A DNA stretch of 64,000 nucleotides from an uncultured Eggerthella sp. Its GTDB lineage: Bacteria > Actinomycetota > Coriobacteriia > Coriobacteriales > Eggerthellaceae. The position numbers and the translations under genes were made by a program. Numbering within the stretch: position 1 is the first letter of the stretch; each line of letters begins with the position of its first letter. The notes under the pieces are model-generated. The model was given only the letters and a program-made list of their open reading frames with translations. It made no database searches and was not told the DNA's origin. Location: NCBI GenBank assembly GCA_900542065.1, contig UQLU01000007.1:1-64000 (forward strand). The letters run 5' to 3'. Positions 36,636 to 45,954 of this stretch are shown here, in pieces.

Positions 36636-36662
36636 GTGACAAATGGACAGGTCATTTGTTAC
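36636..36662. repeat. Inverted repeat between lysC and trpA
   Basis: GTGACAAATG (36636-36645) and CATTTGTTAC (36653-36662) form a stem with one G-T pair. A further ATTTGTCAC at 36668-36676 overlaps the trpA stop and could pair alternatively with the first arm. It may form the 3' end of the trp transcript. Confidence 0.5.
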
Positions 36663-36672
36663 GGGTAATTTG

Positions 36673-37449
36673 TCACGCCTGTATTACCGCCTCTTTCATG
36701 GAGTGCACGTAATCTTCGACATAAGGTACACAGTCTTTTCCGTATTGCGCACAAAGCTTCACAATGGCACTGCCCACAATGGCGCCATCACTTTGGGCTG
36801 CCATGGTGTGGGCTTGTTCTGGGGTGGAAATACCAAAACCTACCGCGCAGGGAATGCCTTGCTGTTCTTTTACGAGCGCTACCATAGCTCCAATATCGGT
36901 GGTGATGTTGGAGCGCACTCCGGTTACGCCTAAAGAAGAAACGCAGTACACAAATCCGTGAGCCTTCTTGGCGATTGCCGCAATACGCTTGTGGGAGGTG
37001 GGCGCAATCATGGGGATACGATCGATCCCTACTTTAGCGAAGGGAACTTCAAATTCGTCGGCTTCTTCGAAGGGAACATCGGGCAGGATAATGCCATCAA
37101 CACCTGCTTCAGCAGCTGTTTTTGCAAACTGGTCGATGCCGTAGGAGAAAATTACGTTGGCGTACGTCATAAATACCAAAGGTATTTGAGTGGTTTTCCT
37201 TACGCGACGTACCAGATCAAACACCTTATCGGTGGTGGTGCTAGCTGAAAGGGATCGAATGTTGGCTTCTTGGATAACGGGTCCTTCGGCGGTAGGGTCT
37301 GAAAACGGAATACCCAATTCAATGAGATCAGCTCCTGCGCGTTCCATGGCGTAGATTAGCTGCTCGGTGGTTTCTAGGTCTGGGTCGCCGCAAGTTATAA
37401 AGGGAATAAATGCTTTGCCGTTTTCGAAAGCGCGGGCTATGTTGCTCAT
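36673..37449 (-). CDS. trpA: Tryptophan synthase alpha subunit
   Basis: TrpA cleaves indole-3-glycerol phosphate to indole, which passes through a tunnel to TrpB. The 258 residues show the catalytic Glu and Asp in LIELGIPFSDPTAEGPVIQ (about 42-60), the phosphate loops VYCVSSLGVTG and VGFGIST, and a normal length. ATG at 37449 has AAGGAGA upstream. It is the last gene of the trp operon, 96 bp after the trpC-F-B reading frame. Confidence 0.96.
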   Translation of the reverse strand: MSNIARAFENGKAFIPFITCGDPDLETTEQLIYAMERAGADLIELGIPFSDPTAEGPVIQEANIRSLSASTTTDKVFDLVRRVRKTTQIPLVFMTYANVIFSYGIDQFAKTAAEAGVDGIILPDVPFEEADEFEVPFAKVGIDRIPMIAPTSHKRIAAIAKKAHGFVYCVSSLGVTGVRSNITTDIGAMVALVKEQQGIPCAVGFGISTPEQAHTMAAQSDGAIVGSAIVKLCAQYGKDCVPYVEDYVHSMKEAVIQA

Positions 37450-37545
37450 GTTGTATCTCCTTAGGGGTTGTTCGTTTCAGAAAAGTTCGTGTGTAATCTT
37501 GCTGGGGTTAGCCTGGTTTAATATAGGTTCGCTTGTTTGCTTGCT

Positions 37546-40353
37546 CTATTCGTGAATATCTTCGCCACGGTAGCGTGCAATAGCCGCACAGTCTTTATCT
37601 CCTCGACCCGATAGTGTAATAACGATGGTTTGATCGGAGCTCATGGTTGGAGCAAGTTTGCGCGCATAGGCAACTGCGTGGGCACTTTCAATAGCAGGAA
37701 TAATGCCTTCAGTGCGGGAGAGGTATTCGAAAGCATCAACGGCTTCATCGTCGGTGATGGCTACGTATTCGGCGCGTCCTGCATCGTGAAGTGCAGCATG
37801 TTCAGGGCCAATGCCGGGATAGTCAAGACCAGCGGAAATAGAATACACGGGGGCAATTTGTCCGTGTTCGTCCTGACAGAAATAGCTTTTCATGCCATGG
37901 AAAATTCCCAGCTTTCCTGTGGCGATGGTAGCGGCGGTTTCAAAGGTATCAATGCCGCGACCCGCTGCTTCGCAACCAATAAGGCGTACCTCGGGGTCGT
38001 TGATGAAGTGATAGAACGATCCAATAGCATTCGATCCACCACCCACGCAGGCCATTACTACATCGGGAAGCTTTCCTTCAAGTTCCAACATCTGTTCTTT
38101 AATCTCTGACGAGATAACAGCCTGAAAATCGCGCACGATAGTAGGGAAGGGATGGGGACCCATGCAGGAGCCAAGGCAGTAGTGGGTGTCGTCAATCCGA
38201 TTGGTCCATTCGCGGAAGGTTTCGCTTACCGCATCTTTAAGCGTGCCTGTGCCGCTGTCGACAGGGTGCACCTCAGCACCCAACAGGCGCATTTTGTACA
38301 CGTTGAGCGCTTGACGTTCGGTGTCTTCGCGACCCATAAATACCAAGCATTCCATATCAAGCAAAGCTGCGGCGGTAGCGGTGGCAACACCGTGTTGTCC
38401 AGCACCGGTTTCGGCAATCAGGCGAGTTTTACCCATCTTTTTTGCCAGAAGTGCCTGACCCAATACGTTGTTGATTTTATGAGCGCCTGTGTGGTTAAGG
38501 TCTTCGCGCTTGAGGTAGATTTTTGCTCCACCTAAGTCTTCGCTCATGCGGCGCGCATAGTACAGACGCGATGGGCGACCTGCGTAATCATTTAAAAGCT
38601 TTTGGAGCTCTGCTTTGAATTCGGGGTCATCTTTGAAATGAGTGTAGGCTTCATCAAGTTCAATGATGGCATTCATTAACGTTTCGGGAATATATTGGCC
38701 GCCGTGAATGCCGAAACGTCCTTTGCTGGTGTTCTGTGTGGTCATGTGTTGCTCCTTAGATTCGGTAGGGTTGGTGTTTGAGGTGGTTTGGGGTGCGTTT
38801 GTGGTTGCCAGGCCTGCGACTGTGGCAGTGTGGTGCGCGGTTGCTGTGGTTTGATGCACGATTGCGGTGGCGCATTGTATTTTTTCGCGATCTTTTAGTC
38901 CGTTTGTTTCCAGTCCACTGCTTAGATCTACACCCCAGGGATTGAGGTTATTGAGTGCTTCGGGAATGGTTTGTGGATATAAGCCGCCCGCTAAAAGGTA
39001 GGGACGGGCAAAGGTTTTAAGTAAAGACCAATCGAAGGACTTACCGCTGCCTTGTCCGCTGTCGAGCAAAACCATATCGACACTCGATGTTTTAGCTTTG
39101 GCAAGATCATTGGCGTTTTTAATTTGGAATGCTTTGATAATGGGCAGGGTGCACTGTTCGCGGAGGTGTGCTATGTAGTCTTCATCTTCGTTGCCATGAA
39201 GCTGTATTGCTTGGATACTTCCGATGTGTGCAAGTGCGACTATCTGATTGATGGGTGCGTCAACAAACACGCCAACCGAGCAGATGGTTGGATCAAGACG
39301 TGAGGCAAGTTCAATCTGCTGTTCTGCGCTAACGCTGCGCGTGCTCTTCGGAAAATCAATAATGAAGCCGCACATATCGGGATGCGCTTCATTTACTGCA
39401 GCAATGTCTTCAAGTCGTGTCATGCCGCAGGTTTTGATATAGGTGCGCTCGGTAGTAGGTGATGCGTTGCGAAGAAAATCAGAGCAGGTGGTCTGCGTGT
39501 TTTTGGAAGATGCTGCAATGTTTGGTTCGGCATCGTGGGCGGTGTCGCTGGGGCAATCGCCACGAAGAATGCTAAGGGTTTTAGCTTTGTTGGTGCTGCG
39601 CATAAGCGTTTCGCCAATAAGAACGGCATCTACGCCAATGCTTTCAAGTTGCGCAACATCTTCGCGCGTTTTAATTCCGCTTTCTGAAACAAACAAAACG
39701 TCTTTAGCACGTTCGCGTAAACGCAGGCTATTGGTGGTGTCTACCTCGAACGTTGCCAGGTTGCGATTATTTACTCCAATAATGCGGGCGCCTGCAGCAA
39801 GGGCGCGGTCAATTTCGTCAGCGTCGTGAGCTTCTACCAATGCAGAAAGCCCTAAGGCGTGTGCAAGATTCAAATATTTGCTGAGTTCTTCATCGTTAAG
39901 AATCGAACAGATAAGCAATACTGCGCTTGCGCCTAATACCTTTGCTTCGTAGATCATGCGCGCATCCACCGTGAAGTCTTTTCGTAGAACGGGAATAGAA
40001 ACGTTTGCGGCGATGGTTTTTAGATACTCGTTTGATCCCAAGAAAAAGTAGGGCTCCGTTAAGCATGATATAGCAGCAGCACCACTGTTTTCGTAGGCTT
40101 TAGCGATGCCTTGATACGGAAACTCTTTAGCTATAACTCCTTTAGAAGGGGAGGATTTTTTCACCTCGCAAATAAAGGATGTGCCGCGTTGAGCAAGTGC
40201 CTGCTCAAAGGGGAACGTGAAAGGTCCTTGGCTCAGTTCTTCGTTTGCACGAGCATGCGCTTGCTCGATTAAAGCCTCGTCAGAGATAAGGGTTCGTTCG
40301 TATTCGATGCGCTGGCGTGTTTTTTCTGCAATGCGTTGAAGTATGTTGCTCAT
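37546..40353 (-). CDS. TrpC-TrpF-TrpB trifunctional tryptophan enzyme in one reading frame
   Basis: One uninterrupted 935-codon frame encodes three tryptophan enzymes. Residues 1-270 are indole-3-glycerol phosphate synthase ([23 protein letters not shown]). Residues about 305-510 are phosphoribosylanthranilate isomerase ([10 protein letters not shown] with the catalytic Cys; [14 protein letters not shown] with the Asp). Residues 537-935 are tryptophan synthase beta with the PLP lysine in HTGAHKINN. The linker between the second and third domains (about 512-536) is Thr/Ala/His-rich. TrpB residue 537 is a Met preceded by AAGGAG at ideal spacing, so free TrpB can probably also be made from an internal start at 38745. 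TrpC-TrpF fusions are known; the addition of TrpB is rarer. The start codon overlaps the trpD stop (ATGA). Confidence 0.93.
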   Translation of the reverse strand: MSNILQRIAEKTRQRIEYERTLISDEALIEQAHARANEELSQGPFTFPFEQALAQRGTSFICEVKKSSPSKGVIAKEFPYQGIAKAYENSGAAAISCLTEPYFFLGSNEYLKTIAANVSIPVLRKDFTVDARMIYEAKVLGASAVLLICSILNDEELSKYLNLAHALGLSALVEAHDADEIDRALAAGARIIGVNNRNLATFEVDTTNSLRLRERAKDVLFVSESGIKTREDVAQLESIGVDAVLIGETLMRSTNKAKTLSILRGDCPSDTAHDAEPNIAASSKNTQTTCSDFLRNASPTTERTYIKTCGMTRLEDIAAVNEAHPDMCGFIIDFPKSTRSVSAEQQIELASRLDPTICSVGVFVDAPINQIVALAHIGSIQAIQLHGNEDEDYIAHLREQCTLPIIKAFQIKNANDLAKAKTSSVDMVLLDSGQGSGKSFDWSLLKTFARPYLLAGGLYPQTIPEALNNLNPWGVDLSSGLETNGLKDREKIQCATAIVHQTTATAHHTATVAGLATTNAPQTTSNTNPTESKEQHMTTQNTSKGRFGIHGGQYIPETLMNAIIELDEAYTHFKDDPEFKAELQKLLNDYAGRPSRLYYARRMSEDLGGAKIYLKREDLNHTGAHKINNVLGQALLAKKMGKTRLIAETGAGQHGVATATAAALLDMECLVFMGREDTERQALNVYKMRLLGAEVHPVDSGTGTLKDAVSETFREWTNRIDDTHYCLGSCMGPHPFPTIVRDFQAVISSEIKEQMLELEGKLPDVVMACVGGGSNAIGSFYHFINDPEVRLIGCEAAGRGIDTFETAATIATGKLGIFHGMKSYFCQDEHGQIAPVYSISAGLDYPGIGPEHAALHDAGRAEYVAITDDEAVDAFEYLSRTEGIIPAIESAHAVAYARKLAPTMSSDQTIVITLSGRGDKDCAAIARYRGEDIHE
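38745..38757 (-). promoter_or_regulatory. trpB: Internal ribosome binding site for free TrpB
   Basis: Inside the trpC-F-B frame, AAGGAG (38757-38752) is followed after six bases by ATG (38745-38743), which starts the normal TrpB sequence [16 protein letters not shown]. This is a relic, or still functional, start site of a formerly separate trpB. Confidence 0.75.
38770..38880 (-). repeat. Low-complexity in-frame linker DNA between trpF and trpB
   Basis: The DNA preceding the trpB ribosome site is made of short G/T-rich imperfect repeats (GGTGGTTTG, GTGGTTGC, GTGTGGTGCG types). It encodes a Thr/Ala/His/Val linker. It appears to be former intergenic sequence that now reads through in frame. Confidence 0.5.
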
Positions 40354-41360
40354 CGGTTGGTCTCCTGGATAAATTCTTCAAGCTTTGCTGCGGCTTTGCC
40401 TGCATCGATAATTTGTTCAGCAAGGCGAACGCCTGCTTCCATGGTTTCTGCGGCACCTGTGATGTAGAGTGCAGCTCCTGCGTTCAGGCAAACAGCGCAG
40501 CGTTTTGGTCCACGGTCTTCACCGTTAATAATGGCTCGGGTAATAGCGGCATTAACATCGGGCTTTCCGCCAACCAAATCCTGTTTTGCGCAGCGCTCAT
40601 AGCCGAACTGTTCTGGGGTTATTTCGTAGGATTGGAACCAGCCATCTTTAATTTCACAAACGCTGGTGGGGCCTGCCATGGAAATTTCATCAAGGCTATC
40701 CTGGCCGTAGACCACCATGCCGCGGCGAACGCCCAGTTTCATCATTACCTGCGCAAGCGGTTCCACTAATTCCTGGTCGTAGACGCCCATAAGTTCCATG
40801 TTTGCGCCTGCGGGGTTGCTCAAAGGACCCAAGATATTAAATACAGTGCGGATTCCCAGTTCTTTGCGAACGGGTGCAACGTATTTCATAGCGATGTGAT
40901 AGTTCTGTGCGAACAGAAAACAGATATTAATCTTTTGCAGAAGCTCAGCGCTTCGTTCAGGGGTAATGTCGATTTTTACTCCAAGTTCTTCCAAAACATC
41001 AGCGGCACCGCATTTAGATGAAGCGGCACGGTTGCCATGCTTTGCAACGGGAACTCCTGCTGCTGCAATAACAAGCGAAGCAGTGGTGGAAATGTTGAAC
41101 GAATTCGATCCATCGCCGCCTGTGCCTACGATTTCAAGAGCATCCACTTCGTGGAGAAGCTTTACACAATGAGCGCGCATACCTGCTGCTGAAGCAGTGA
41201 TTTCGTCGATGGTTTCACCTTTCATAGCAAGTGCGGTTAGATAGGCTGCCATTTGAACAGGGGTGGCTTTGCCGCTCATGATTTCGTCCATTACAGCTTC
41301 GGCTTCTTTGTAAGGAAGGTTTTGCTTTTGGGCTACTTTTTTGATGGCTTCTTTAATCAT
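40350..41360 (-). CDS. trpD: Anthranilate phosphoribosyltransferase
   Basis: TrpD joins anthranilate to PRPP. The 336-residue enzyme starts [20 protein letters not shown] and shows the PRPP-binding glycine loop [15 protein letters not shown] (near residue 80), [12 protein letters not shown] and the second metal site region. The start is ATG at 41360 with AGGAGA upstream. The open frame continues 54 codons further upstream, but that part is just the other reading frame of the trpG repeat tail. The first eight bases overlap trpG (ATGATTAA), implying coupled translation. Confidence 0.95.
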   Translation of the reverse strand: MIKEAIKKVAQKQNLPYKEAEAVMDEIMSGKATPVQMAAYLTALAMKGETIDEITASAAGMRAHCVKLLHEVDALEIVGTGGDGSNSFNISTTASLVIAAAGVPVAKHGNRAASSKCGAADVLEELGVKIDITPERSAELLQKINICFLFAQNYHIAMKYVAPVRKELGIRTVFNILGPLSNPAGANMELMGVYDQELVEPLAQVMMKLGVRRGMVVYGQDSLDEISMAGPTSVCEIKDGWFQSYEITPEQFGYERCAKQDLVGGKPDVNAAITRAIINGEDRGPKRCAVCLNAGAALYITGAAETMEAGVRLAEQIIDAGKAAAKLEEFIQETNR

Positions 41361-42078
41361 GGGAGATCTCCTTTTTGTTGGATTGAGTTGGATTGTTGAA
41401 TTGCGTTTCGCTATTGAATTGAGTTGCGGTGCCGAACCGAGCCGTGGTGCTGAACCGAGCTGTGGTGTTGAATTGAGCTGTGGTGTTGAATTGAGCTGCG
41501 GTGTTAAATTGAGCTGCGACATCTAAGAAGTTTTGTAGTATCTGCCTTCCGTCAGGAGTCAGAATTGATTCGGGATGGAACTGAACTCCGTAGGTGGGGT
41601 GAAGACGGTGAGCTACCGCCATAACTTCATCTTGTGCGCGAGCAATAACATGAAGCTCAGCGGGAAGCGTTTCTTCATCTGCCGCAAGCGAGTGATAGCG
41701 CGCAACCGATATGGTGTGGGGTAGGTCTTTAAAGAGGGGCGAAGTTGTATCTAGATTGGCAGGGGAAGATTTTCCGTGCATAAGGTGTTTTGCGTGGCCC
41801 ACCACCGCGCCAAATGCCTCGCAAATTGCTTGATGTCCAAGACAAACGCCGAGCAGGGGGATTGTTCCCGATAGGCGCTGGACTACCTCAACGCAAATTC
41901 CTGCGTCGGCAGGTTTTCCAGGACCAGGGGAAAGTACGATGGCATCGGGGTTTAAAGATGCAAGTTCTTCTGTGCTGATGGCGTCGTTTCGGTACACCAC
42001 TACGTTGGGATCAAGAGAGCCAAGCAACTGGTAGAGGTTATAAACAAAGCTGTCGTAGTTATCGATTAAAACAATCAT
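41353..42078 (-). CDS. trpG: Anthranilate synthase glutamine amidotransferase subunit with repeat tail
   Basis: TrpG supplies ammonia from glutamine to TrpE. Class I amidotransferase features are present: the [12 protein letters not shown] opening, the nucleophile in GVCLGHQAI (Cys near residue 80) and the catalytic His/Glu in VQFHPESI (near 170). The start is ATG at 42078, which follows GGAGGT and lies just after the trpE stop; a slightly upstream in-frame ATG would overlap trpE. The domain ends near residue 192. The remaining 49 residues are an added tail of degenerate AQFNTT hexapeptides, absent from typical TrpG. The stop overlaps the trpD start. Confidence 0.94.
   Translation of the reverse strand: MIVLIDNYDSFVYNLYQLLGSLDPNVVVYRNDAISTEELASLNPDAIVLSPGPGKPADAGICVEVVQRLSGTIPLLGVCLGHQAICEAFGAVVGHAKHLMHGKSSPANLDTTSPLFKDLPHTISVARYHSLAADEETLPAELHVIARAQDEVMAVAHRLHPTYGVQFHPESILTPDGRQILQNFLDVAAQFNTAAQFNTTAQFNTTARFSTTARFGTATQFNSETQFNNPTQSNKKEISHD
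41385..41518 (-). repeat. 18-bp tandem repeat encoding the TrpG tail
   Basis: Seven to eight units of 18 bp are present, e.g. GTGTTGAATTGAGCTGTG and GTGTTGAATTGAGCTGCG on the plus strand. On the coding strand they encode hexapeptides of the form AQFNTT / ARFSTT / TQFNSE. A second frame (ahead of trpD) is also open through the array, encoding [12 protein letters not shown]-type repeats. Confidence 0.85.
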
Positions 42079-42079
42079 C

Positions 42080-43612
42080 TTACAGACCTCCATTTGCGGT
42101 AGTAAGCGCAGAAATTACGGCTGCCGCTTTGTTTTGGCATTCGCGATATTCCGATGCGGGATCGCTGTCGGCAACGATGCCCGCTCCTGATTGAACGCAG
42201 ATTTGGTTGTGCTTTTTGTAGGCAAGGCGAATAGCAATGCAGATGTCCATATTTCCAGAGAAATCGAGATACCCAAGCGCGCCTCCATAGATGCCTCGGG
42301 GTGTGGGTTCTAGTTCGTTGATAATTTCGCAGGCGCGAATTTTTGGTGCGCCCGATAAGGTTCCTGCGGGAAGTACGGCATCAACGGCATCGAGGGCATC
42401 TTTGTCGGGGTTAATGGTTCCTTTTACGGTGGATCCAATGTGCATGACGCGTGAAAATTCCAGCACATCAAGATAGGTGTCCACGTGAACCGAACCGAGC
42501 GAACAAACACGTCCAAGATCGTTTCGGCCTAGATCGACCAACATGTTGTGTTCGGCGAGCTCTTTTTCATCGGCAAGAAGTTCTTCTTTAATGCGCTTGT
42601 CTTCTTCTGGAGTGGCACCGCGCGGGCGTGTACCTGCAAGAGGGAAGGTTTGAAGTTGGTCGCCTTCCAGGCGCACGAGTGTTTCAGGCGATGCTCCTGC
42701 GATTTCTACAGAATCGCTGGTGAAATACAGCATGTAGGGCGAAGGATTTTCGCTTCGCAGTACACGATAGGCATCAAAGAGGCTTCCCGTTGCAGGAGCG
42801 GTAAGGGGGTTTGAAAGAACGACTTGGAAGATGTCGCCTTCATAGATATGATCTTTAGCTTTTTCGATCATGGTGCAGTATTGCGACTCGTCTAGGGAGG
42901 ACACAAAGTCGTGTTCTAGGTGGAGCGTTTCGAAGGTATGACGTGGCCCCCGTAAAAGAATGTTTTCAATGTAGGCAAGCTTTTCTTCTGCCTGTCTATA
43001 GGATTGCTCGAGGGTGTCAAGGCGCCCTGCGTTGAAGTTCTGCTTCGCGCAAGGATAAACGCCGGTAATAAGCACTACTTTTTGGCGATAGGAATCAAAT
43101 ACGATTACGCTATCGAATGCCATAAGGTCTACATCCAAGAAGTCTTCTTCGGCAAGCTGCTTTTCTGTGGGCTGTTCCTTGCGAAGGGTTGGCTCGCTGT
43201 AGGCAAAGTAGTCAAAAGAAAAATATCCAACTAGACCACCTGAAAAGGGTGGAAAATCGGCAAGTTGGGGGCTTTTATAATCTTCAATAATGCGACGGAT
43301 CGCGCTATTGGGGTGATCAAGGGTGAACGTTTGACAAGTTTCTTTGTCTGTCCCCAGGTTTGTTCTGATGCACGCATTTCCAGCTGAGCAGGTAAATTCC
43401 AGGGTTGGTTCAAAGCCAAGGAAGGTATAGCGTCCGCGTGCGCCATTGGCTTCTGCGCTTTCAAGCAAAAAGCAGTGATGGCTTGCGCCGCGAAGAGCGC
43501 GCAATGCGTCAGTGGGAGTTATATGATCTGCGAAAAGCTCCTTTTTAACAGGGATACGACGGTAATCACCTTCTTTGGCAATCGTGCGTACTTGTTCAAG
43601 TGTGGGCTCCAT
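42080..43612 (-). CDS. trpE: Anthranilate synthase component I
   Basis: TrpE converts chorismate to anthranilate with TrpG. The 510-residue protein has the tryptophan feedback-binding motif LLESAE (near residue 50). The chorismate-binding domain has GDIFQVVLSNPL, TFPLAGTRPRG, the catalytic LVDLGRNDLGRV, PAGTLSGAPKIRA and the terminal QSGAGIVADSDPASEY. ATG at 43612 has AGGAAGG upstream. It is the first gene of the operon, preceded by a T-box leader of about 570 nt, and should be regulated by tRNA-Trp charging as well as by product inhibition. Confidence 0.96.
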   Translation of the reverse strand: MEPTLEQVRTIAKEGDYRRIPVKKELFADHITPTDALRALRGASHHCFLLESAEANGARGRYTFLGFEPTLEFTCSAGNACIRTNLGTDKETCQTFTLDHPNSAIRRIIEDYKSPQLADFPPFSGGLVGYFSFDYFAYSEPTLRKEQPTEKQLAEEDFLDVDLMAFDSVIVFDSYRQKVVLITGVYPCAKQNFNAGRLDTLEQSYRQAEEKLAYIENILLRGPRHTFETLHLEHDFVSSLDESQYCTMIEKAKDHIYEGDIFQVVLSNPLTAPATGSLFDAYRVLRSENPSPYMLYFTSDSVEIAGASPETLVRLEGDQLQTFPLAGTRPRGATPEEDKRIKEELLADEKELAEHNMLVDLGRNDLGRVCSLGSVHVDTYLDVLEFSRVMHIGSTVKGTINPDKDALDAVDAVLPAGTLSGAPKIRACEIINELEPTPRGIYGGALGYLDFSGNMDICIAIRLAYKKHNQICVQSGAGIVADSDPASEYRECQNKAAAVISALTTANGGL

Positions 43613-43704
43613 GTATGAGCATCCTTCCTGTTCGGTTTTGCCGTAGCTTTTGGGTACTAGCTCCGTTAAAACAGGGAGGAATTATTGCGTTGTTCAAGGT
43701 GTGC

Positions 43705-44165
43705 GCAATAAAAAACCCGTCCCTGACGTTTTAACGTTCAAGGACGGGTTGAAAGCTTTGCTTTATATCACCCGCGGTGCCACCTTGATTCATAAATAAA
43801 CTCGTAAGAAATACCTTCGAAAATAAAAAACTCCATGGTTTGTTCGGTTGATAGAATTCCGAAAACCTATGGAGTGTGATTACTTTCAGGCTGTAAGCAT
43901 AACGAGTTATTTATGCCCTTAGCGAGATGCCATCACATCTCCGACAACTAACGTATGTCCCCACGTCGCATCCTACTTCTATCATGGTTACTAAAAGTGT
44001 TTTGCAGCGAATCTTTTGTTCTTGCAGTGAACCTATTTTAGCTACCTGGTTTGGTTCGGTGCGCCCTCAGCGGCCCATTTAGTGGTTTGCGTTCGATTCG
44101 GATTCCAGCATCCCGAACTCTCTGGGCGTGCACAGCCACTTTTACTTCCGCTTCAACGGTTTGTA
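43705..44165 (-). ncRNA. T-box riboswitch (tRNA-Trp sensing) in the trp leader
   Basis: Read leftward, Stem I begins near 44160. It has the AGAGAG motif at 44123-44118, a terminal stem TTCGG...CCGAA, and a specifier TGG (44077-44075) followed by a purine, matching tryptophan. The T-box AAGGTGGCACCGCGGG is at 43786-43771. The terminator AACCCGTCC...GGACGGGTT (43750-43742 with 43722-43714), followed by T's, is mutually exclusive with the antiterminator, since ACCCGTCCTTG can pair with the CAAGG and CGGGT of the T-box. Between Stem I and the T-box there are about 290 nt, much longer than usual. They include hairpins at 43941-43924 and 43875-43830, the latter followed by six T's. Confidence 0.92.
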
Positions 44166-44187
44166 TATGTGTTTTTCAATGTTCACT

Positions 44188-44216
44188 ATATTTTAGGCAA
44201 GTCAAAAAAATGTCAA
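44188..44216 (-). promoter_or_regulatory. Promoter of the trp operon
   Basis: TTGACA (44216-44211) and AAATAT (44193-44188) are spaced 17 bp apart. Transcription would begin just before Stem I of the T-box. Confidence 0.65.
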
Positions 44217-44259
44217 GACAAGAAAGTGTTAAGGGTTGGTTACATTTGCTCAACTGCTT

Positions 44260-45786
44260 CTATTGGTTATTCCACTTAGGTTCGTAGTTGGGCAAGAAAG
44301 CGTTGTCGTGCAGCGGGTTGGGGCAAGGCATGGGGTAGTCACCGTCGAAACACGCGCTGCAGTAATGAGGATGGTTTGCATAAATACACGACTTCAAACC
44401 TTCAAGGGAAAGATAAGCAAGGGAATCTGCTCCAATGTAGGCACAGGTTTCTTCTACTGAATGCGATGCCGCAATAAGTTGCTCTTGGGTGTCGGTGTTA
44501 ATACCTAAGAAGCAGGGCCAAATAATAGCGGGTGAAGTAATGCGCAAATGAACTTCTGCCGCTCCTGCATCACGCAACATTTGCACGAGCTGCTTTGACG
44601 TACTGCCACGAACAATTGAGTCGTCTACCACAATGATGCGGCGATTACGCACAGCATAGTGAAGGGGATTGAGCTTGATGCGGATGCCTTGTTCGCGCAG
44701 CTCTTGTGTTGGCTGAATAAAGGTGCGGTCGATGTAGCGATTCTTTACCAGACCTTCAGAATAAATGACACCACTTTCACGTGCGTATCCAATGGCGGCA
44801 GGAATGCCTGAATCGGGTACCCCGATAACGATATCAGCATCAACAGGTGCTTCATGGAACAGGCGTCGCCCCATTGCTTCGCGGGCGCGATAGACATTTG
44901 CTCCATCGATAACCGAATCGGGACGAGCAAAGTAGACGTATTCAAATAAGCATCGTGCAGGTCGACTAAGGGCAGCTTGGTTGTTGCTTGCGCTATCGTT
45001 CAAGACAGGGATTGAGTGGATGCCGTCAGCATCGATACGTATAAGCTCCCCTGGTGCAACTTCACGTAAGGGAGTAGCGCCAATAAGGTCGAGTGCACAT
45101 GTTTCGCTGGCAACAACCCAGCCTGCATTTTCGGGAAGCTCTCCTATACAAAGAGGGCGAATGCCCGAATAGTCGCGCAGGGTGTAGAGGGCAGTATCGG
45201 TTAATACCACCATCGAATAAGCACCCAGCATCAAATTCATGAGACGGGTAAGTGCTGCTTGTATGTCGTTCATTTCGCTGCAATATTGCGTAAGCAGATC
45301 GGTTGCAAGTTGTGTGTCGCTTACGTGTTTATCGTCCTTTTTGGGGCGATACACCTCTTCCAGTTCGTTGATAAGCTCAGCGGTATTGGTAAGCGTTCCG
45401 TTGTGGGCAAGTGCAAAACTCTTATTGCCATTTTCGCCGATGAGAGGATGTGCCAACTGGAAGCTAAGCTCAGGATCTTTACCGCTTGTTGAATAGCGCA
45501 CATGGCCAATGGCTGCTATACCTTGCAGTTGCGCAATCATTTCATCACTAAACACTTCTCGAGCAAGCCCGAGCCCTTTTTCACACGTGAGATGCGATCC
45601 ATCAGTAACGGCGATACCTGCTGATTCTTGACCTCGGTGCTGGAGTGCTTGTAGTCCAAAAAACGTCATACGAGATACATCGAGCTGGGGAGCCCATATG
45701 CCAAATACGCCGCACGCTTCGTGCAATGCATCGTCGTTTTCGATGTCGGACGAATTAAGAGTAGTTGAAGTGATGGAAGATAACAT
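44260..45786 (-). CDS. purF: Amidophosphoribosyltransferase
   Basis: PurF uses glutamine and PRPP for the first committed step of purine synthesis. After a short propeptide the nucleophilic cysteine appears in HEACGVFGIW, followed by LQHRGQESAGIA and VRYSTSG. The C-terminal PRTase domain shows ENVYR/VIGVPDSGIPAA-type sequence and the PRPP loop VVDDSIVRGST. I favour ATG at 45786 (508 residues, normal length). An open frame extends to 45927, but that part is Arg-rich and unlike any PurF. No clear ribosome site precedes either start, so the exact start is uncertain. Confidence 0.94.
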   Translation of the reverse strand: MLSSITSTTLNSSDIENDDALHEACGVFGIWAPQLDVSRMTFFGLQALQHRGQESAGIAVTDGSHLTCEKGLGLAREVFSDEMIAQLQGIAAIGHVRYSTSGKDPELSFQLAHPLIGENGNKSFALAHNGTLTNTAELINELEEVYRPKKDDKHVSDTQLATDLLTQYCSEMNDIQAALTRLMNLMLGAYSMVVLTDTALYTLRDYSGIRPLCIGELPENAGWVVASETCALDLIGATPLREVAPGELIRIDADGIHSIPVLNDSASNNQAALSRPARCLFEYVYFARPDSVIDGANVYRAREAMGRRLFHEAPVDADIVIGVPDSGIPAAIGYARESGVIYSEGLVKNRYIDRTFIQPTQELREQGIRIKLNPLHYAVRNRRIIVVDDSIVRGSTSKQLVQMLRDAGAAEVHLRITSPAIIWPCFLGINTDTQEQLIAASHSVEETCAYIGADSLAYLSLEGLKSCIYANHPHYCSACFDGDYPMPCPNPLHDNAFLPNYEPKWNNQ

Positions 45787-45954
45787 AGTGGCAATTCGAT
45801 TCTTATACGGTTTGGTTCTTACAGGGTTTGGTCGTTTTAAGGGCAACGCGGTGTTTTTGAGCATAATGTGGGGTCTTGTTGCGAGCCTTCTTGCGGATCT
45901 TGTGCGGACGCTATGCAATACGCTCATTTCGTAAACGTTGCTGAAGTTCTGACT

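Noticed and set aside
41361..41522. 54-residue N-terminal extension of TrpD
   Set aside because: It is the alternative frame of the trpG repeat; a good ribosome site precedes the normal TrpD start at 41360.
43768..43837. A 22-codon leftward frame starting ATGGAG inside the trp leader, with a Trp codon
   Set aside because: It has no ribosome site, and its Trp codon is part of the conserved T-box sequence. Regulation is explained by the T-box, not by a leader peptide.
45787..45927. 47-residue N-terminal extension of PurF
   Set aside because: Arg-rich, no ribosome site, and incompatible with the short propeptide expected before the catalytic cysteine.
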